Positions 45,056 to 54,187 of a DNA stretch of 64,000 nt are shown piece after piece (positions within the stretch are counted from its first letter, which is position 1; each line of letters opens with the position of its first letter). The DNA lies in assembly GCF_013373795.3 (NCBI RefSeq), contig NZ_CP088022.1, positions 5,642,001 to 5,706,000 of the forward strand, written 5' to 3'. The notes beneath the pieces were generated by a model, which was not told where the DNA came from, did no database searches, and saw only the letters and a list, made by a program, of their open reading frames with translations. The stretch comes from Bradyrhizobium quebecense (GTDB lineage: Bacteria; Pseudomonadota; Alphaproteobacteria; Rhizobiales; Xanthobacteraceae). The position numbers and the translations under genes are program-made.

Positions 45056-45869
45056 AGGTCAGGCGGCTTGCTGATCGTCGGATTTGCCGGCTTGGCGCGG
45101 AAGCTTCCATTCCCAGGGCAGCAGTTCGTGCAGCCGCGATGCAGGAAGATCGGCGATACGGGCGAGGACGTCGGCAAGCCAGGCCTTTGGATCGACGTCA
45201 TTGAGACGACACGTCGTGATCATCGTCAGCATGATGGCGGCACGGTCGGCACCACGCTGGCTGCCGGCGAAGGTCCAGTTGCGCCGTCCCAAGGCGATGC
45301 CTCTCAAAGCGAGTTCAGCGCAATTGTTAGTCAAGCAGATCCTGCCGTCGTCGAGGAAGCGGGCGAAGCCCTCCCAGCGCCTGCGCATGTAGTTGATCGG
45401 CTTCAGGACCTCGGACGAGCGCGAGAGGGTTTCTCGCTCGCACAGTAGCCAGGCGTGCATGTCGTCGAGAAGCGCCTTGCTCTGTTCCTGGCGCACGGCA
45501 CGTCGCTCGTCGGCGCTGCAGCCGTTGATGGCGCGCTCGATCTCGAACAACGCGTCCAGCCGCCTGACCGCCTCCAGTGCGATCGGGGAGACCGGTTTGT
45601 CCTTCGTGCCTTCCCAAGCATTTTTCTCAATGTCAGCCAGCTCGAAGAAGCCTCGCCGTGCATGGGCAAAGCAATACGCCGGCGTAATTGGCAGTGTCTT
45701 CTTCTGCGGATCGAACAGCGGCTCGAAGCCGTTGTAGCAATCGGCTTGCAGGATGCCAGCGAAGACCGCCAGATGCTTTTGGGGATGCTCGCCTCGTCGG
45801 TCGCTCGAGGCGTAATAGACCGCAGCCGGCGGCGCGGGCCCGGCGAAGGGTCGGTCATCCCGCACATAA

Positions 45870-47167
45870 TGAGATGGACGGTCCCCGCCCTGATAAGCTC
45901 GAAAGAGCACCCAGAAGGAGGACAAGCTATGGCTATGATGACAATTGGGCTCGATATCTCGAAGAGCTGGTTTCAAATCCATTGGATTACGGCGGATGGA
46001 GAAATCGTCCGCAAGAAGCTCGCCCGCGGGAAGGTTCTCGATTTCTTTTCACGGCTTCCAAGTTGTCTCGTTGGTCTTGAGGCTTGCGGCAGCGCACATC
46101 ATTGGGCTCGTGAACTGATGAAGCTTGGACACAAAGCACGTCTTATGCCGGCCCGCTACGTACGAGCCTACGTGAAGACAAACAAGCATGATGCTGCTGA
46201 TGCGGAGGCGTGCTGGGAGGCCGTCCAACGACCTGGCATGCGCTTTGTCCCTGTAAAAACCGTCGAGCAGCAGGGAATTTTAATGCTACATCGCACGCGC
46301 GATTTGCTTATTCGACAACGCACAGGCGCGATAAATGCTCTGCGCGGTCATTTGGGCGAGTTAGGGATCGTGACCGGAAAGGGAAAAGCAAACGCGAGAG
46401 AGCTCATGGCACTCGTGGACGTTGACGAGCGTATTCCACAGAGCGCGCGTAGCGCCCTTTCAATCCTTGTCGATCAGATCGAAGACCTTGAGCTACACAT
46501 TGAAAGCTACGAAAAGATGATCCTTGCAACTGCCAAAGACAATGAAGTCTGTCGGCGTCTCATGAAGGTGGCGGGCATCGGCCCATTTGCCGCCACTGCC
46601 CTAGCGGCGTCTGTCGACCATCCACAACAGTTCGCGTCGGCAAGGCATTTCGCTGCCTGGCTTGGACTAGTACCAAAGCAGCATTCGACCGGGGGAAAAG
46701 AGCGGTTGGGTGGTATCAGCAAGCGCGGCGACGGCTACATTCGTAAGTTGCTGATACATGGCGCCCGAGCGGCCGTTCATCGCGTCCGTATCCATCAGGT
46801 CCCCAATACTTGGATAAGAGAGCTGCTCGACAGGCGTCCCTTCAATGTCGTGACGGTAGCGCTTGCTCACAAAACTGCACGGATCGCTTGGGCCATCATG
46901 GCCAATGGTGAAGAGTACCGCCCGCAAGTATAAATCGGGCGTGGTTCCGTTTGCGAGGGCAAAAGCAGAGTGATGGCAACCGGTCGGACCGGGGTCGGCT
47001 AAGCCCGTTGGACCTATCGAGCTTCAGAGCTCGCCAACGTAATTGGGCGCCGATCCGCGGATCTCATCAAGGCTCGTGGCATTGCCATAAAGCCGGATAG
47101 ATAGCTGCAAACGATCGTTAGCCGAAACAAAGCAAATGGCCTTGCAAGGCGGGGACCGTCCATAGAT
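45870..47167 (+). mobile_element. IS110-family element inserted in IS66 tnpC
   Basis: About 1.3 kb. Both borders carry ATGGACGGTCCCCGCC, inverted relative to each other, close to the point where the tnpC reading stops and resumes. One intact transposase gene lies within. Exact ends are uncertain by a few bases. Confidence 0.75.
45929..46933 (+). CDS. IS110-family transposase (DEDD type)
   Basis: 334 residues from the ATG at 45929, with AGAAGGAGG upstream; a longer frame upstream lies in IS66 DNA. The N-terminal RuvC-like DEDD domain is visible: TIGLDISKSWFQIHW, LVGLEACGSAHHWA and VKTNKHDAADAEA. The C-terminal transposase_20 domain contains VAGIGPFAATALAASVDHPQQFASARHFAAWLGLVPKQHSTGGKERLGGISKRGDGYIRKLLIHGARA with the conserved Ser nucleophile region. 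Intact. Confidence 0.93.
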   Translation: MAMMTIGLDISKSWFQIHWITADGEIVRKKLARGKVLDFFSRLPSCLVGLEACGSAHHWARELMKLGHKARLMPARYVRAYVKTNKHDAADAEACWEAVQRPGMRFVPVKTVEQQGILMLHRTRDLLIRQRTGAINALRGHLGELGIVTGKGKANARELMALVDVDERIPQSARSALSILVDQIEDLELHIESYEKMILATAKDNEVCRRLMKVAGIGPFAATALAASVDHPQQFASARHFAAWLGLVPKQHSTGGKERLGGISKRGDGYIRKLLIHGARAAVHRVRIHQVPNTWIRELLDRRPFNVVTVALAHKTARIAWAIMANGEEYRPQV

Positions 47168-48056
47168 AGGTCCAGATCCGCCCAGTCGTGCATTTGCCCT
47201 TGGCCAGGATACGGATGGTGGTGTCGTCGCCATGTAGGCGCTCGGCCGCCAGCACATGACGCTCGATCAAGTGGAAGAGCGGCATGACGGCAAAGGTCCC
47301 GTGGCCGATCTGGTCAGCCAGTGTCGATAACGGCAAATCGATCCTCTCGGCCTTAAAGCGCACGCTCTGGCGGTTGAGCGAGATATGCATGCCGAACTTG
47401 TCGAACAGGTTCGTCGCCAACAATTGTGGACCGATGAAGCCACGCGGTGTGGCATGGAACGGCGCCGGCGGCTGGCTGATCTTCTCGCAGTCCCGGCAGG
47501 TGAACTTCTCGCGCACCGTCTCGATGACCTTGAAGCGGCGCGGGATCTCCTCCAGGGTCTTGGTCACATCCTCGCCGACCTTCGCCAGCCGCGATCCACC
47601 GCAGCAGGCGCAGGTCGTTGGAGCTTCAACAACGACGCGCTCGTGTTCGATATCGTCGGGCCAAGGCTTGCGCACCGGCCGCTTACGCGTGAAGGGACGG
47701 ACGTTCTGCGTCTTCGCTGCCGCCGCCTGTGCGGCGAGCTCGTCCTCGCTCGCCGTGGTGATGAGTTCCTCGAGCTCCAACTCCAACTGCTCGAGCAGCC
47801 GTGCCGAGCGCTCGGAGCGCTGCCCGTGCAGTTCGCGTTTGAGCTTCTCAATTCGCAGCTCAAGATGCGCGATCAGCGCCTCGTTGTCCGACAGCTCCGC
47901 CAACGCACTGGCAGCCACCGCTTCGGCTCGCAGCCGCGCCTCACGCTCGGCCTGCAGCGCCGCTAGAGCGCTGACAAGGTCCGATGGAAGATCGTCCAGC
48001 TTCGATATCATGAAGCCATTGAATCAGATCAAGCCGCAGATGCAAACCAAAAACGG

Positions 48057-48405
48057 CTACCCGACCCGTGTCGGACGCTGTGCTTCTTGCGGGTTGCGCC
48101 AATCGATTCCGGACAACAGATAGCTCATCTGCGCTGGCGAGATCGTCACAGCTTCACCCGCAACGGATGGCCATATAAACCTTCCTCGCTCGAGTCTCTT
48201 GGTGAACAGGCATGCCCCCCTGGCCATCGTGCCAGATCACCTTCACAAGATCGCCGCGGCGACCCCGGAAGACGAACAAATGACCGCTGAGCGGGTCCTT
48301 GCTCAGCACCTCCTGCACCTGGAGTGCCAACGACGGAAAGCCTCGGCGCATATCCGTGTGGCCTGTCGCCAGCCACACTCGCGCGCCCGTCGGAACCGGG
48401 ATCAT
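48057..48405 (-). pseudogene. tnpB: IS66 tnpB, frameshifted
   Basis: Reads [34 protein letters not shown] and on to [10 protein letters not shown]. One extra A then shifts the frame (CAGGGGGGCATGCC in place of CAGGGGGGCTGCC). Without it the reading continues [21 protein letters not shown] to a TAG at 48057-48059. Start overlaps the tnpA stop. Confidence 0.85.
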
Positions 48406-48851
48406 CGGTGGGCCAAAGCATCGAGAACGCGACGTAGCGCGTCTCCATCAACGTCGCCATCGACCCGAATGCGATGCCCGCTACCAAGATCGATCTCGAT
48501 GATGCCATCGCTCTTGCGTCGCCGCGCCGTCGTCGTCAACGGCACTTCGGCCAGCTCCCGCGGTGACGCAGGCGGCCCAATCTCGACCGGAACAAACGGA
48601 GCCATGCTCGCTTCGCCGTGCTTGCAAAGCTCCTTGCGCCACCTGAACAGCTGGCTCACATGAAGCCCGGCCACGCGAGCCACCTCGGAAACACTGGCGC
48701 CGGGCTCAAGCGATGCTGCAACAAGCCGCTCTTTCTCGTCCTGCGACCACCGGCGCCGCCGCTCGACCGATGTGATTACCTCAGTCCTCGAAATCGTCAT
48801 AGCGCTTCTCCTAGGATTACCCCTAGGACCTGCAGCGATCTCGTTCGTCAA
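48402..48851 (-). CDS. tnpA: IS66 accessory protein TnpA
   Basis: 149 residues. Helix-turn-helix [50 protein letters not shown], a linker, and the tail [33 protein letters not shown]. Intact, but its partners are broken. A start at 48797 (MTISRTEV) is also possible. Confidence 0.88.
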   Translation of the reverse strand: MTNEIAAGPRGNPRRSAMTISRTEVITSVERRRRWSQDEKERLVAASLEPGASVSEVARVAGLHVSQLFRWRKELCKHGEASMAPFVPVEIGPPASPRELAEVPLTTTARRRKSDGIIEIDLGSGHRIRVDGDVDGDALRRVLDALAHR

Positions 48852-48905
48852 ACAAGGCGGCCTTCAGTGGAGGGATACTATGCTTCAGTCAAAATGTGAA
48901 ACGCT

Positions 48906-49103
48906 CTAGCGACAGGAACCGCATGCCGAAGCGACCTGCCGCAGCTCTTGAAAAGCCCAAAGCTCATCCGCTGTAACGTTGCTGACCCCCACCACGAGGC
49001 GGCACCCGCCCTCGACGTAATCAACAAAAGCTATCCTATGTCTTCTTGGATGAAGAACTGCCGTCTCGCTTGGCATCAGCCGCGAGGATCGATCTTCCAA
49101 CAT
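48906..49103 (-). CDS. Small hypothetical protein
   Basis: 65 residues or 56 from an internal Met. Contains VLHPRRHRIAFVDYVEGGCRLVVGVSNVTADELWAFQELRQVASACGSCR: plausible alternating strand-helix composition but no recognised motif. It has no obvious ribosome-binding site. May be a remnant. Confidence 0.35.
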   Translation of the reverse strand: MLEDRSSRLMPSETAVLHPRRHRIAFVDYVEGGCRLVVGVSNVTADELWAFQELRQVASACGSCR

Positions 49104-49223
49104 CGCTCATGGCGTCACAGATAGAGGCCGGCAAACGCCCATGACCCGAGTCATGATCGCACGCGTGTTCAGGTCAACAATTGAGCATCTGCAGCGATAC
49201 GATAGGTGCTTCTTAAGGTCCAG

Positions 49224-49499
49224 TCACTGCAGTCGATCTGCACCGCGACCGATGAACTCAAGCACCGACTGCGCGTTGCTGATCTCGCGTGAGACGCGCT
49301 TCAATATCCGGATTGCCGCCTCTTCCGTCGCGATCAGTCCCGCACTCTCGCAGGCGATCCCGAAATGATGCATGACCTGTTCGATGGAGGGTACGATACG
49401 GTTCTGCAACAAGCTGGTCGTCAATGATGAGAGCATGTGGTCGACGACATCCTTTTCAGCCTCGATCAACAATTGCGTCCCTTCTGATTGTTTACTCAC
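49224..49499 (-). CDS. Small helical hypothetical protein downstream of the SKWP-repeat gene
   Basis: 91 residues, mainly helical: LLIEAEKDVVDHMLSSLTTSLLQNRIVPSIEQVMHHFGIACESAGLIATEEAAIRILKRVSREISNAQSVLEFIG. No motif recognised, no signal peptide. Same strand as the SKWP-repeat gene and 138 nt downstream, so it could be co-transcribed. Acidic small helical proteins next to effector genes can be chaperones, but nothing proves that here. Confidence 0.5.
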   Translation of the reverse strand: MSKQSEGTQLLIEAEKDVVDHMLSSLTTSLLQNRIVPSIEQVMHHFGIACESAGLIATEEAAIRILKRVSREISNAQSVLEFIGRGADRLQ

Positions 49500-49637
49500 T
49501 TCTGTGTGATGTGACGCTCCCGATCACATCATTAGGAGCTCGCCGCGTCGATTCGTTGTGTCGCGGAGTCGCTGCATGATACGCATTGAACAGCGCAACC
49601 GGGAGATTTCTTTGCTCGATTACCTCGGCTGCTGGGA

Positions 49638-51257
49638 CTACTTCTCCTCAGTACGGAGCTGCGCTGCTCCAGTTTGCGTAAGTTTCAGCTGCCTGATGAT
49701 CTCCGCTATCGCCTCGTGGCGGGCAGCGTCTTGCGGCCATTTACTGAAGCCATCCAGCAGATTCTCCGAATCCGGCTTGGTAAAGTCAAAGAGCCGGATA
49801 CCGCGGCCAAGGACCTCATTGATGACTGCGATCGTGGCTTGGCGAGCGGCGCTCTCTCGCGGCCATCTGTTGAAACCGATCACTATCCCCCTGAGGTCCT
49901 GGGCAGAGAAATCTGAGAGCCCGGTCCCGCGCTCGGTGCGGCGAAGCACCTCGCCCGCGAGCATAACGGTCACTTGAGCGCACGGCAGCTCCTCCGGCCA
50001 ATTGCTGAAGCCGTTCACTAGATTCGCCAGCCACTGCTGTGAAAAATCGTCTAACTGGGTAGCACGGCGCAAGACCTCACGAGCGAGTGCGACCGCGGCG
50101 CGGCGAACGGCCAGCTCCTCCGGCCACTTGCTAAAACCGTTCACCAGGTTTGCCAACCCCTGCTGCGTAAGATCGCGGAGTTGCGCAGCACGGCGAAGAA
50201 CCTCCCCAGCGATCGCGACTGTAGCCTTACGACAGACCGCATCTTCCGGCCATTTGCAAAAGCCGTTCACCAGGTTCGCCAGCCCTTGTTGGGTATAATG
50301 AGGAAGCTGGGTGGCACGGCGCAGGAGTTCACTTGCGATCGCGACTGTCGCCTGACGAGAGACCGCGTCATCTGGCCATTTACTGAAGCCATTCACCAAA
50401 TTCGCCAGATCCTGCTCGCTAAACTCACGAAACCGGGCGGCACGTCCGAGGACTTCACCCGCGATCGCGACTGTAACTTGACCGTAGGGCCGCTCATCTG
50501 GCCACTTGCTGAAACCGTTCACCAGGATGGCCAATCCCTGCTGCGCAAAAGCGCGGAGCCGACCGGGACGGCGCACGATTTCAAGTGCCAGCGCGGCCGC
50601 GGCTTGGCGCGAGGTCACTTCTTCCGGCCATTTGCTGAAACCGTTGACCAGACTCACCAACCCTTGCTGTGTAAAGTCAGAGAGCTGGTGGTGGCGGTTC
50701 GCACGGCGAATAACCTCACCCGCGATTGCGACGGCGGCCTGGCGAAAGTCGGCCTCTTCTGGCCATTTGCTGAAACCGTTTATCAGCGCTGCCAGGCTCA
50801 GATTGTTCAGCTCTTGAAGCGACCTGCTTTCCTCGCGACAAAGCCTAGCTATTCGGATCGCTCCATAGTGACATTCCGAGCTTCTGGAGTGCCGGCCGAA
50901 TGACGCTGCAAAGATAGATAGGGCCCTGATTCCGATTTTCGCCATCAGAGCATGGTCAATCTGCGACACGCGAGAAGCGATCTTTTCGCAAGCGTCCCGC
51001 CCCGGCTGACCTCCGGCTTTTCGACTCACCGCGTTGCACGTCGTGGCATAGCCCCACGATCTTTCGGCACGGATGCCGTCCTCGAAGCTTGGCAGGAATC
51101 TAGATTGAAACTCAACGGCCGCTTTCTGCAGAAACACCAGTTGGTCTGCCTTGCGGAGCTGCTTGTCGCGCGCGACCACTACGGTTGAGAATTCAACGAT
51201 GTCACGAGCACGATCAATTTCGCTTAGCGCCGTCGTCAGGTTAGCTTCAGCGGACAT
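49638..51257 (-). CDS. SKWP-repeat protein, probable T3 effector (RipS/XopAD-like)
   Basis: 539 residues. After a polar N-terminus (1-150) come nine tandem repeats of about 42-45 residues, each headed by LANLVNGFSKWPEE or a variant (INGFSKWP, LVNGFCKWP, LVNGFSNWP, VIGFNRWP, LDGFSKWP). Each repeat continues as xRQATVAIAGEVLRRAxQLxxFTQQG. Repeats with SKWP define the Ralstonia SKWP/RipS effectors and the Xanthomonas XopAD group, thought to form HEAT-like superhelices inside plant cells. Here the array has nine repeats, far fewer than the very large Ralstonia proteins. I found no tts box upstream. Intact. Confidence 0.8.
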   Translation of the reverse strand: MSAEANLTTALSEIDRARDIVEFSTVVVARDKQLRKADQLVFLQKAAVEFQSRFLPSFEDGIRAERSWGYATTCNAVSRKAGGQPGRDACEKIASRVSQIDHALMAKIGIRALSIFAASFGRHSRSSECHYGAIRIARLCREESRSLQELNNLSLAALINGFSKWPEEADFRQAAVAIAGEVIRRANRHHQLSDFTQQGLVSLVNGFSKWPEEVTSRQAAAALALEIVRRPGRLRAFAQQGLAILVNGFSKWPDERPYGQVTVAIAGEVLGRAARFREFSEQDLANLVNGFSKWPDDAVSRQATVAIASELLRRATQLPHYTQQGLANLVNGFCKWPEDAVCRKATVAIAGEVLRRAAQLRDLTQQGLANLVNGFSKWPEELAVRRAAVALAREVLRRATQLDDFSQQWLANLVNGFSNWPEELPCAQVTVMLAGEVLRRTERGTGLSDFSAQDLRGIVIGFNRWPRESAARQATIAVINEVLGRGIRLFDFTKPDSENLLDGFSKWPQDAARHEAIAEIIRQLKLTQTGAAQLRTEEK

Positions 51258-52189
51258 ACGACCTCCGAGCTTTCACCACGGCGCACCGTGCGGCCACGCG
51301 CTCAATGTGACCGATCATCGCCTCTGGCTGGCAATTAGCCACCTATGCAATTGGAGCATCTCCTTGCAAGCTCCCGGCTGTTCACTCAGCTCGCTGTCGC
51401 TGCGACGAGACACACGGTTGCAGCTGTTGTCACTCCTGTCCGTAGCATTCTATCGTCTCACGCAATATCGCGACTTCGTTCTTTCCACCCCGATCGACAA
51501 TGACAGAACGGCGTCGTCCCGCCGAGGATGCAGCCGATTTTCCTGCCCGTCGCCCAAGCGAGAACATCGGCAAATAGTGAGCCATCCTGCCCGATCATTA
51601 TCGCCAATAAATCGTAGACGCCTGCCAAGCGCGCCTTTGTCTTTACGCCTCTGCGAGGTTACAACCTGACGCAACGCTAGATTCAAGCTGCTAAATCGGC
51701 ATTGCGACGCGGACGGCGTCAGCCGCCGATCTTCTCTCGTTCAACACTATTTTAAATGCCATTTTACGATCTGCTCGCAGAGGTCTCGAGCTCGGCGCGT
51801 GCCGCTTACTCGATCGAGTTGCGGGTGCTCATCTTATTCCCTTTGCGAGAAAACATCACCGCTATGCGAATCCCATGATGGGGTAAGCGCCGCCCCTCAC
51901 TGTTAAATCTTCTATGGACACAGATGGAACGCAGGAATAATGCAACCTACACGATTCAACGCCGGAAAACGCAGCAATCTGCTGCAAATTCTAGTCCCAC
52001 GCACATCGTAAGATGATATGCGATTGATAAGAACCTTGCATACGTTGAATCGCTCACCACATTTTGCCGGGGAATGGCAGCAAGCCGCAAGTTCTCAGAC
52101 GCAATCAATCGGCGTGAATTTGGGGCCATGGAGCGGCTGCGCACTGCAGACGGTGCACTTAATACTCCAATGCCAGGTGAACATCCGCG
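51258..52189. other. Upstream region of the SKWP-repeat gene; no gene recognised
   Basis: About 930 bp. Short frames only. AT-richer stretches occur around 51700-51960. No tts box could be matched on the strand facing the SKWP-repeat gene. Confidence 0.45.
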
Positions 52190-52471
52190 ATGATTTCGAT
52201 TGACGATCGATTAAGTGAGCTCAGGTGGATACGGAACGAGATCTGGCGCTGTCGTAGGTTGCTCGAAACGGAGCTGCCCGGTGCGGAGCGCGAGGTCGTT
52301 GAGAAGCGTCTGCTTGAACAACTTTCTGACTTTAAGCGGCTCTTGCAGGTCGCAATTCCCTTGACTTTATGCTCTGAAGTTAGTTCGACCAAAATCGCCT
52401 CCACTGAAGCGCCCATCGAGAGCGCCGCAATGGCATCAACCGACCGCTTCGGAATGTCGATTGGTAGCTGA
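52190..52471 (+). CDS. Small hypothetical protein
   Basis: 93 residues. The N-terminal two thirds are helical and charged (DRLSELRWIRNEIWRCRRLLETELPGAEREVVEKRLLEQLSDFKRLLQVAIP), the tail Ser/Thr/Ala-rich. No motif recognised. Composition is protein-like, but the ribosome-binding site is poor. Confidence 0.45.
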   Translation: MISIDDRLSELRWIRNEIWRCRRLLETELPGAEREVVEKRLLEQLSDFKRLLQVAIPLTLCSEVSSTKIASTEAPIESAAMASTDRFGMSIGS

Positions 52472-52930
52472 TATGAACGGCTGCTCGTGCTCGAGAAGCC
52501 CCTTCAAAGCTGACGGGAAGGGCGAGCGCGGAGCGCTCTGAGCTGAAGACCGCCATGGGTTGAACCGCGCGACCCTAACCCAAACATGCAAGCCGATAGA
52601 TCCCCCGGACCAGTTGGTGCGAACCGATGGCTTATTTACTGCGGCCTCGCACGCCGCCGAATTGACTGCAGCGCTGATAACGAGCGCAACAGCACCGCAA
52701 TTACCATCTTTAGATCACATTAAAACCTCGCACATGCTTGCGCTTTGATTGCCTAGCGACGCCTATGGCGTCGTAGCGCGCACGTACCCGCTGGAAGATC
52801 AGATGCAACCAGCTAGGCGACGCTTTTAGCCCGATTGACTTTCGAGAACCAGCGTGGCGAAAGCTCCGGCGCCCTATCAATTCTGGCACGTCACTGTGGT
52901 TGATATTGCAAAATTGCCGCGCCGGCGGCA
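52472..52930. other. Stretch without recognised gene
   Basis: About 460 bp; short frames only, none with a motif or ribosome-binding site. Confidence 0.45.
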
Positions 52931-53287
52931 TCATTCCCGATGCGGGACGATCGGCTGGCTGTTGACGCCTGGTTTCGATCTTCCGCTTCTCTTCGCCGCG
53001 GTGGGCATCACTCGGCGACATTCGATACGCAAGCTTTTGAAATTGTCCTTCAGACAAAACATGGCCGCGTCTATATCTCCACGTCCTGTGAAGTGATCAC
53101 AGAAGCGCATCACATCTGGTCTGCAAGACGTCAAGACCTCCTCTGACCTCAGATCCCGAGCGCGGGCGTTCCCTGTACACCACGTGGCCGCAATCGCAAT
53201 CGCTGCAAGGCCGGCTAGATAGCGAAGCGCCCGGTAAGCCCAACTCGTTAGTGGCTCCCGATTCAACAAGAAGTCCCTAAGCTGCAT
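52931..53287 (-). CDS. Small exported cysteine-rich-repeat protein
   Basis: 118 residues from the internal ATG at 53287. An N-terminal basic region and hydrophobic segment (YLAGLAAIAIAATWCTGNARA) look like a signal peptide. The mature part has CRPDVMRFCDHFTGRGDIDAAMFCLKDNFKSLRIECRRVM, the four-Cys pattern of the Cys-rich (GLG1-type) repeat seen in small secreted proteins of Bradyrhizobium. The tail is basic. Function unknown; probably periplasmic. Confidence 0.65.
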   Translation of the reverse strand: MQLRDFLLNREPLTSWAYRALRYLAGLAAIAIAATWCTGNARARDLRSEEVLTSCRPDVMRFCDHFTGRGDIDAAMFCLKDNFKSLRIECRRVMPTAAKRSGRSKPGVNSQPIVPHRE

Positions 53288-54040
53288 ATCCTTCACTATC
53301 GTTCTTTGCGCCACACGCAACATATGGAAAAGGCCACTGCAACGGTAGCAGCGGTCCTGCTATTGTGGACCCGGCTTTGCAACACTTGCGAGTCATTGTT
53401 GCACCACGCGCAATAGAATTGTTGCGGGCCACAGAACAATAGAGATTGGCTGCATTTGCAGATCCCGCAGCCCGTTCTGGATCTTGAGACATTCGCGATG
53501 TTATGTTCCTTACTAATGTTCCGTTCTGCAAAGGCGTCCGATCCTCAGCAAGGCCCACACCTACAACCTGACGCTGCGGTCGATTCAAGCACTTTGATCG
53601 TCGAAGCCACTGTCACAACGTTCTTGGCTGGAATATTTATAGCTTGACGTGAGCGAGTAATGCGCACTCCACGCGGCAGCGCGCACGAAAACGCCATTTG
53701 ATGTCGGCCGATGATCGCGGCCCACCGTTGATAGCGCAGCGTATTATTGAAGGCGTCGCAAGGGCACAGCGGATCCATCGAATCGATCGCCCGATTGCGT
53801 CAAAGCTGCTCGTTTTGTTCGGCGTCTGACCAATGTCTTGAAACCTGCACGGTCGAAGAACGCCGGACCGACAGCGCACGACCTGAGCACACAGGTTCGA
53901 AGCGTAGACCAGAACTCCTTTGGTCGGGGCTAGTGGTTGTCGGTCTGTGACGGGCGCCCGATTCAGCAGATTCGAGCGGCCTTCTGCTATTGCTAGTCTG
54001 CAATTGCTTGGACCGATCAGCGGCTTAGACCTTAAGCTCC
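53288..54040. other. Stretch between the Cys-rich gene and the peroxidase promoter
   Basis: About 750 bp with short frames only. Minus-strand fragments (53545-53879) hint at a degraded transposase-like or other gene, but no motif is certain. Confidence 0.4.
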
Positions 54041-54041
54041 C

Positions 54042-54058
54042 CTGGCACGGCGGTTGCT
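54042..54058 (+). promoter_or_regulatory. sigma54 (-24/-12) promoter upstream of the cytochrome c peroxidase gene
   Basis: TGGCACGGCGGTTGCT: GG-N10-GC with both consensus elements (TGGCAC and TTGCT) perfect. It lies 130 nt before the start codon. No NifA-type TGT-N10-ACA site was found upstream, so the activator is unknown. Confidence 0.8.
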
Positions 54059-54187
54059 ACTCCGACGACGGCGGATGAGTCCTGGTATGCAGTCTAGCCG
54101 CAACACGAGCCGGGCGAGACGAGCAGGCACGCATGCCCCACCCCGATGTTCGAAATACCGGCAAAGGCGACGAGAGTGAGGCTTAGT

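Larger units (their letters stand above)
45059..48011 (-). pseudogene. tnpC: IS66 tnpC split by the IS110 insertion
   Basis: The N-terminal part (48011 to about 47167) reads MISKLDDLPSDLVSALAALQAEREARLRAE, then EAPTTCACCGGSRLAKVGEDVT and LHGDDTTIRILAKGKCTTGRIWTY. The C-terminal part (about 45870 to 45059) resumes VRDDRPFAGPAPPAAVYYASSDRRGEHP and ends NCAELALRGIALGRRNWTFAGSQRGADRAAIMLT and WEWKLPRQAGKS. Joining WTY to VRDD restores a normal TnpC, which pins the insertion point. Confidence 0.88.
45056..48854 (-). mobile_element. Third IS66-family element, interrupted by an IS110 element
   Basis: Minus-strand tnpA, a frameshifted tnpB and a tnpC split by an IS110-type insertion. Ends are approximate: I could not find convincing terminal repeats or a target duplication. 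It differs in protein sequence from the other two IS66 elements. It can no longer produce a full set of transposition proteins. Confidence 0.75.

Noticed and set aside
45455..45928. N-terminal extension of the IS110 transposase
   Set aside because: It lies in IS66 tnpC DNA; the ATG at 45929 has a strong ribosome-binding site and the family start.
50100..51000. CRISPR-like repeat array
   Set aside because: The periodic similarity is the coding sequence of the SKWP repeats (about 126-135 bp period), with no short identical repeats and spacers.
51258..51420. tts box for the SKWP-repeat gene
   Set aside because: The candidate around 51360-51410 on the minus strand lacks the GTCAG core and the second half; match too weak.
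53880..54040. NifA upstream activator site for the peroxidase gene
   Set aside because: No TGT-N10-ACA could be found; only the sigma54 core promoter is supported.
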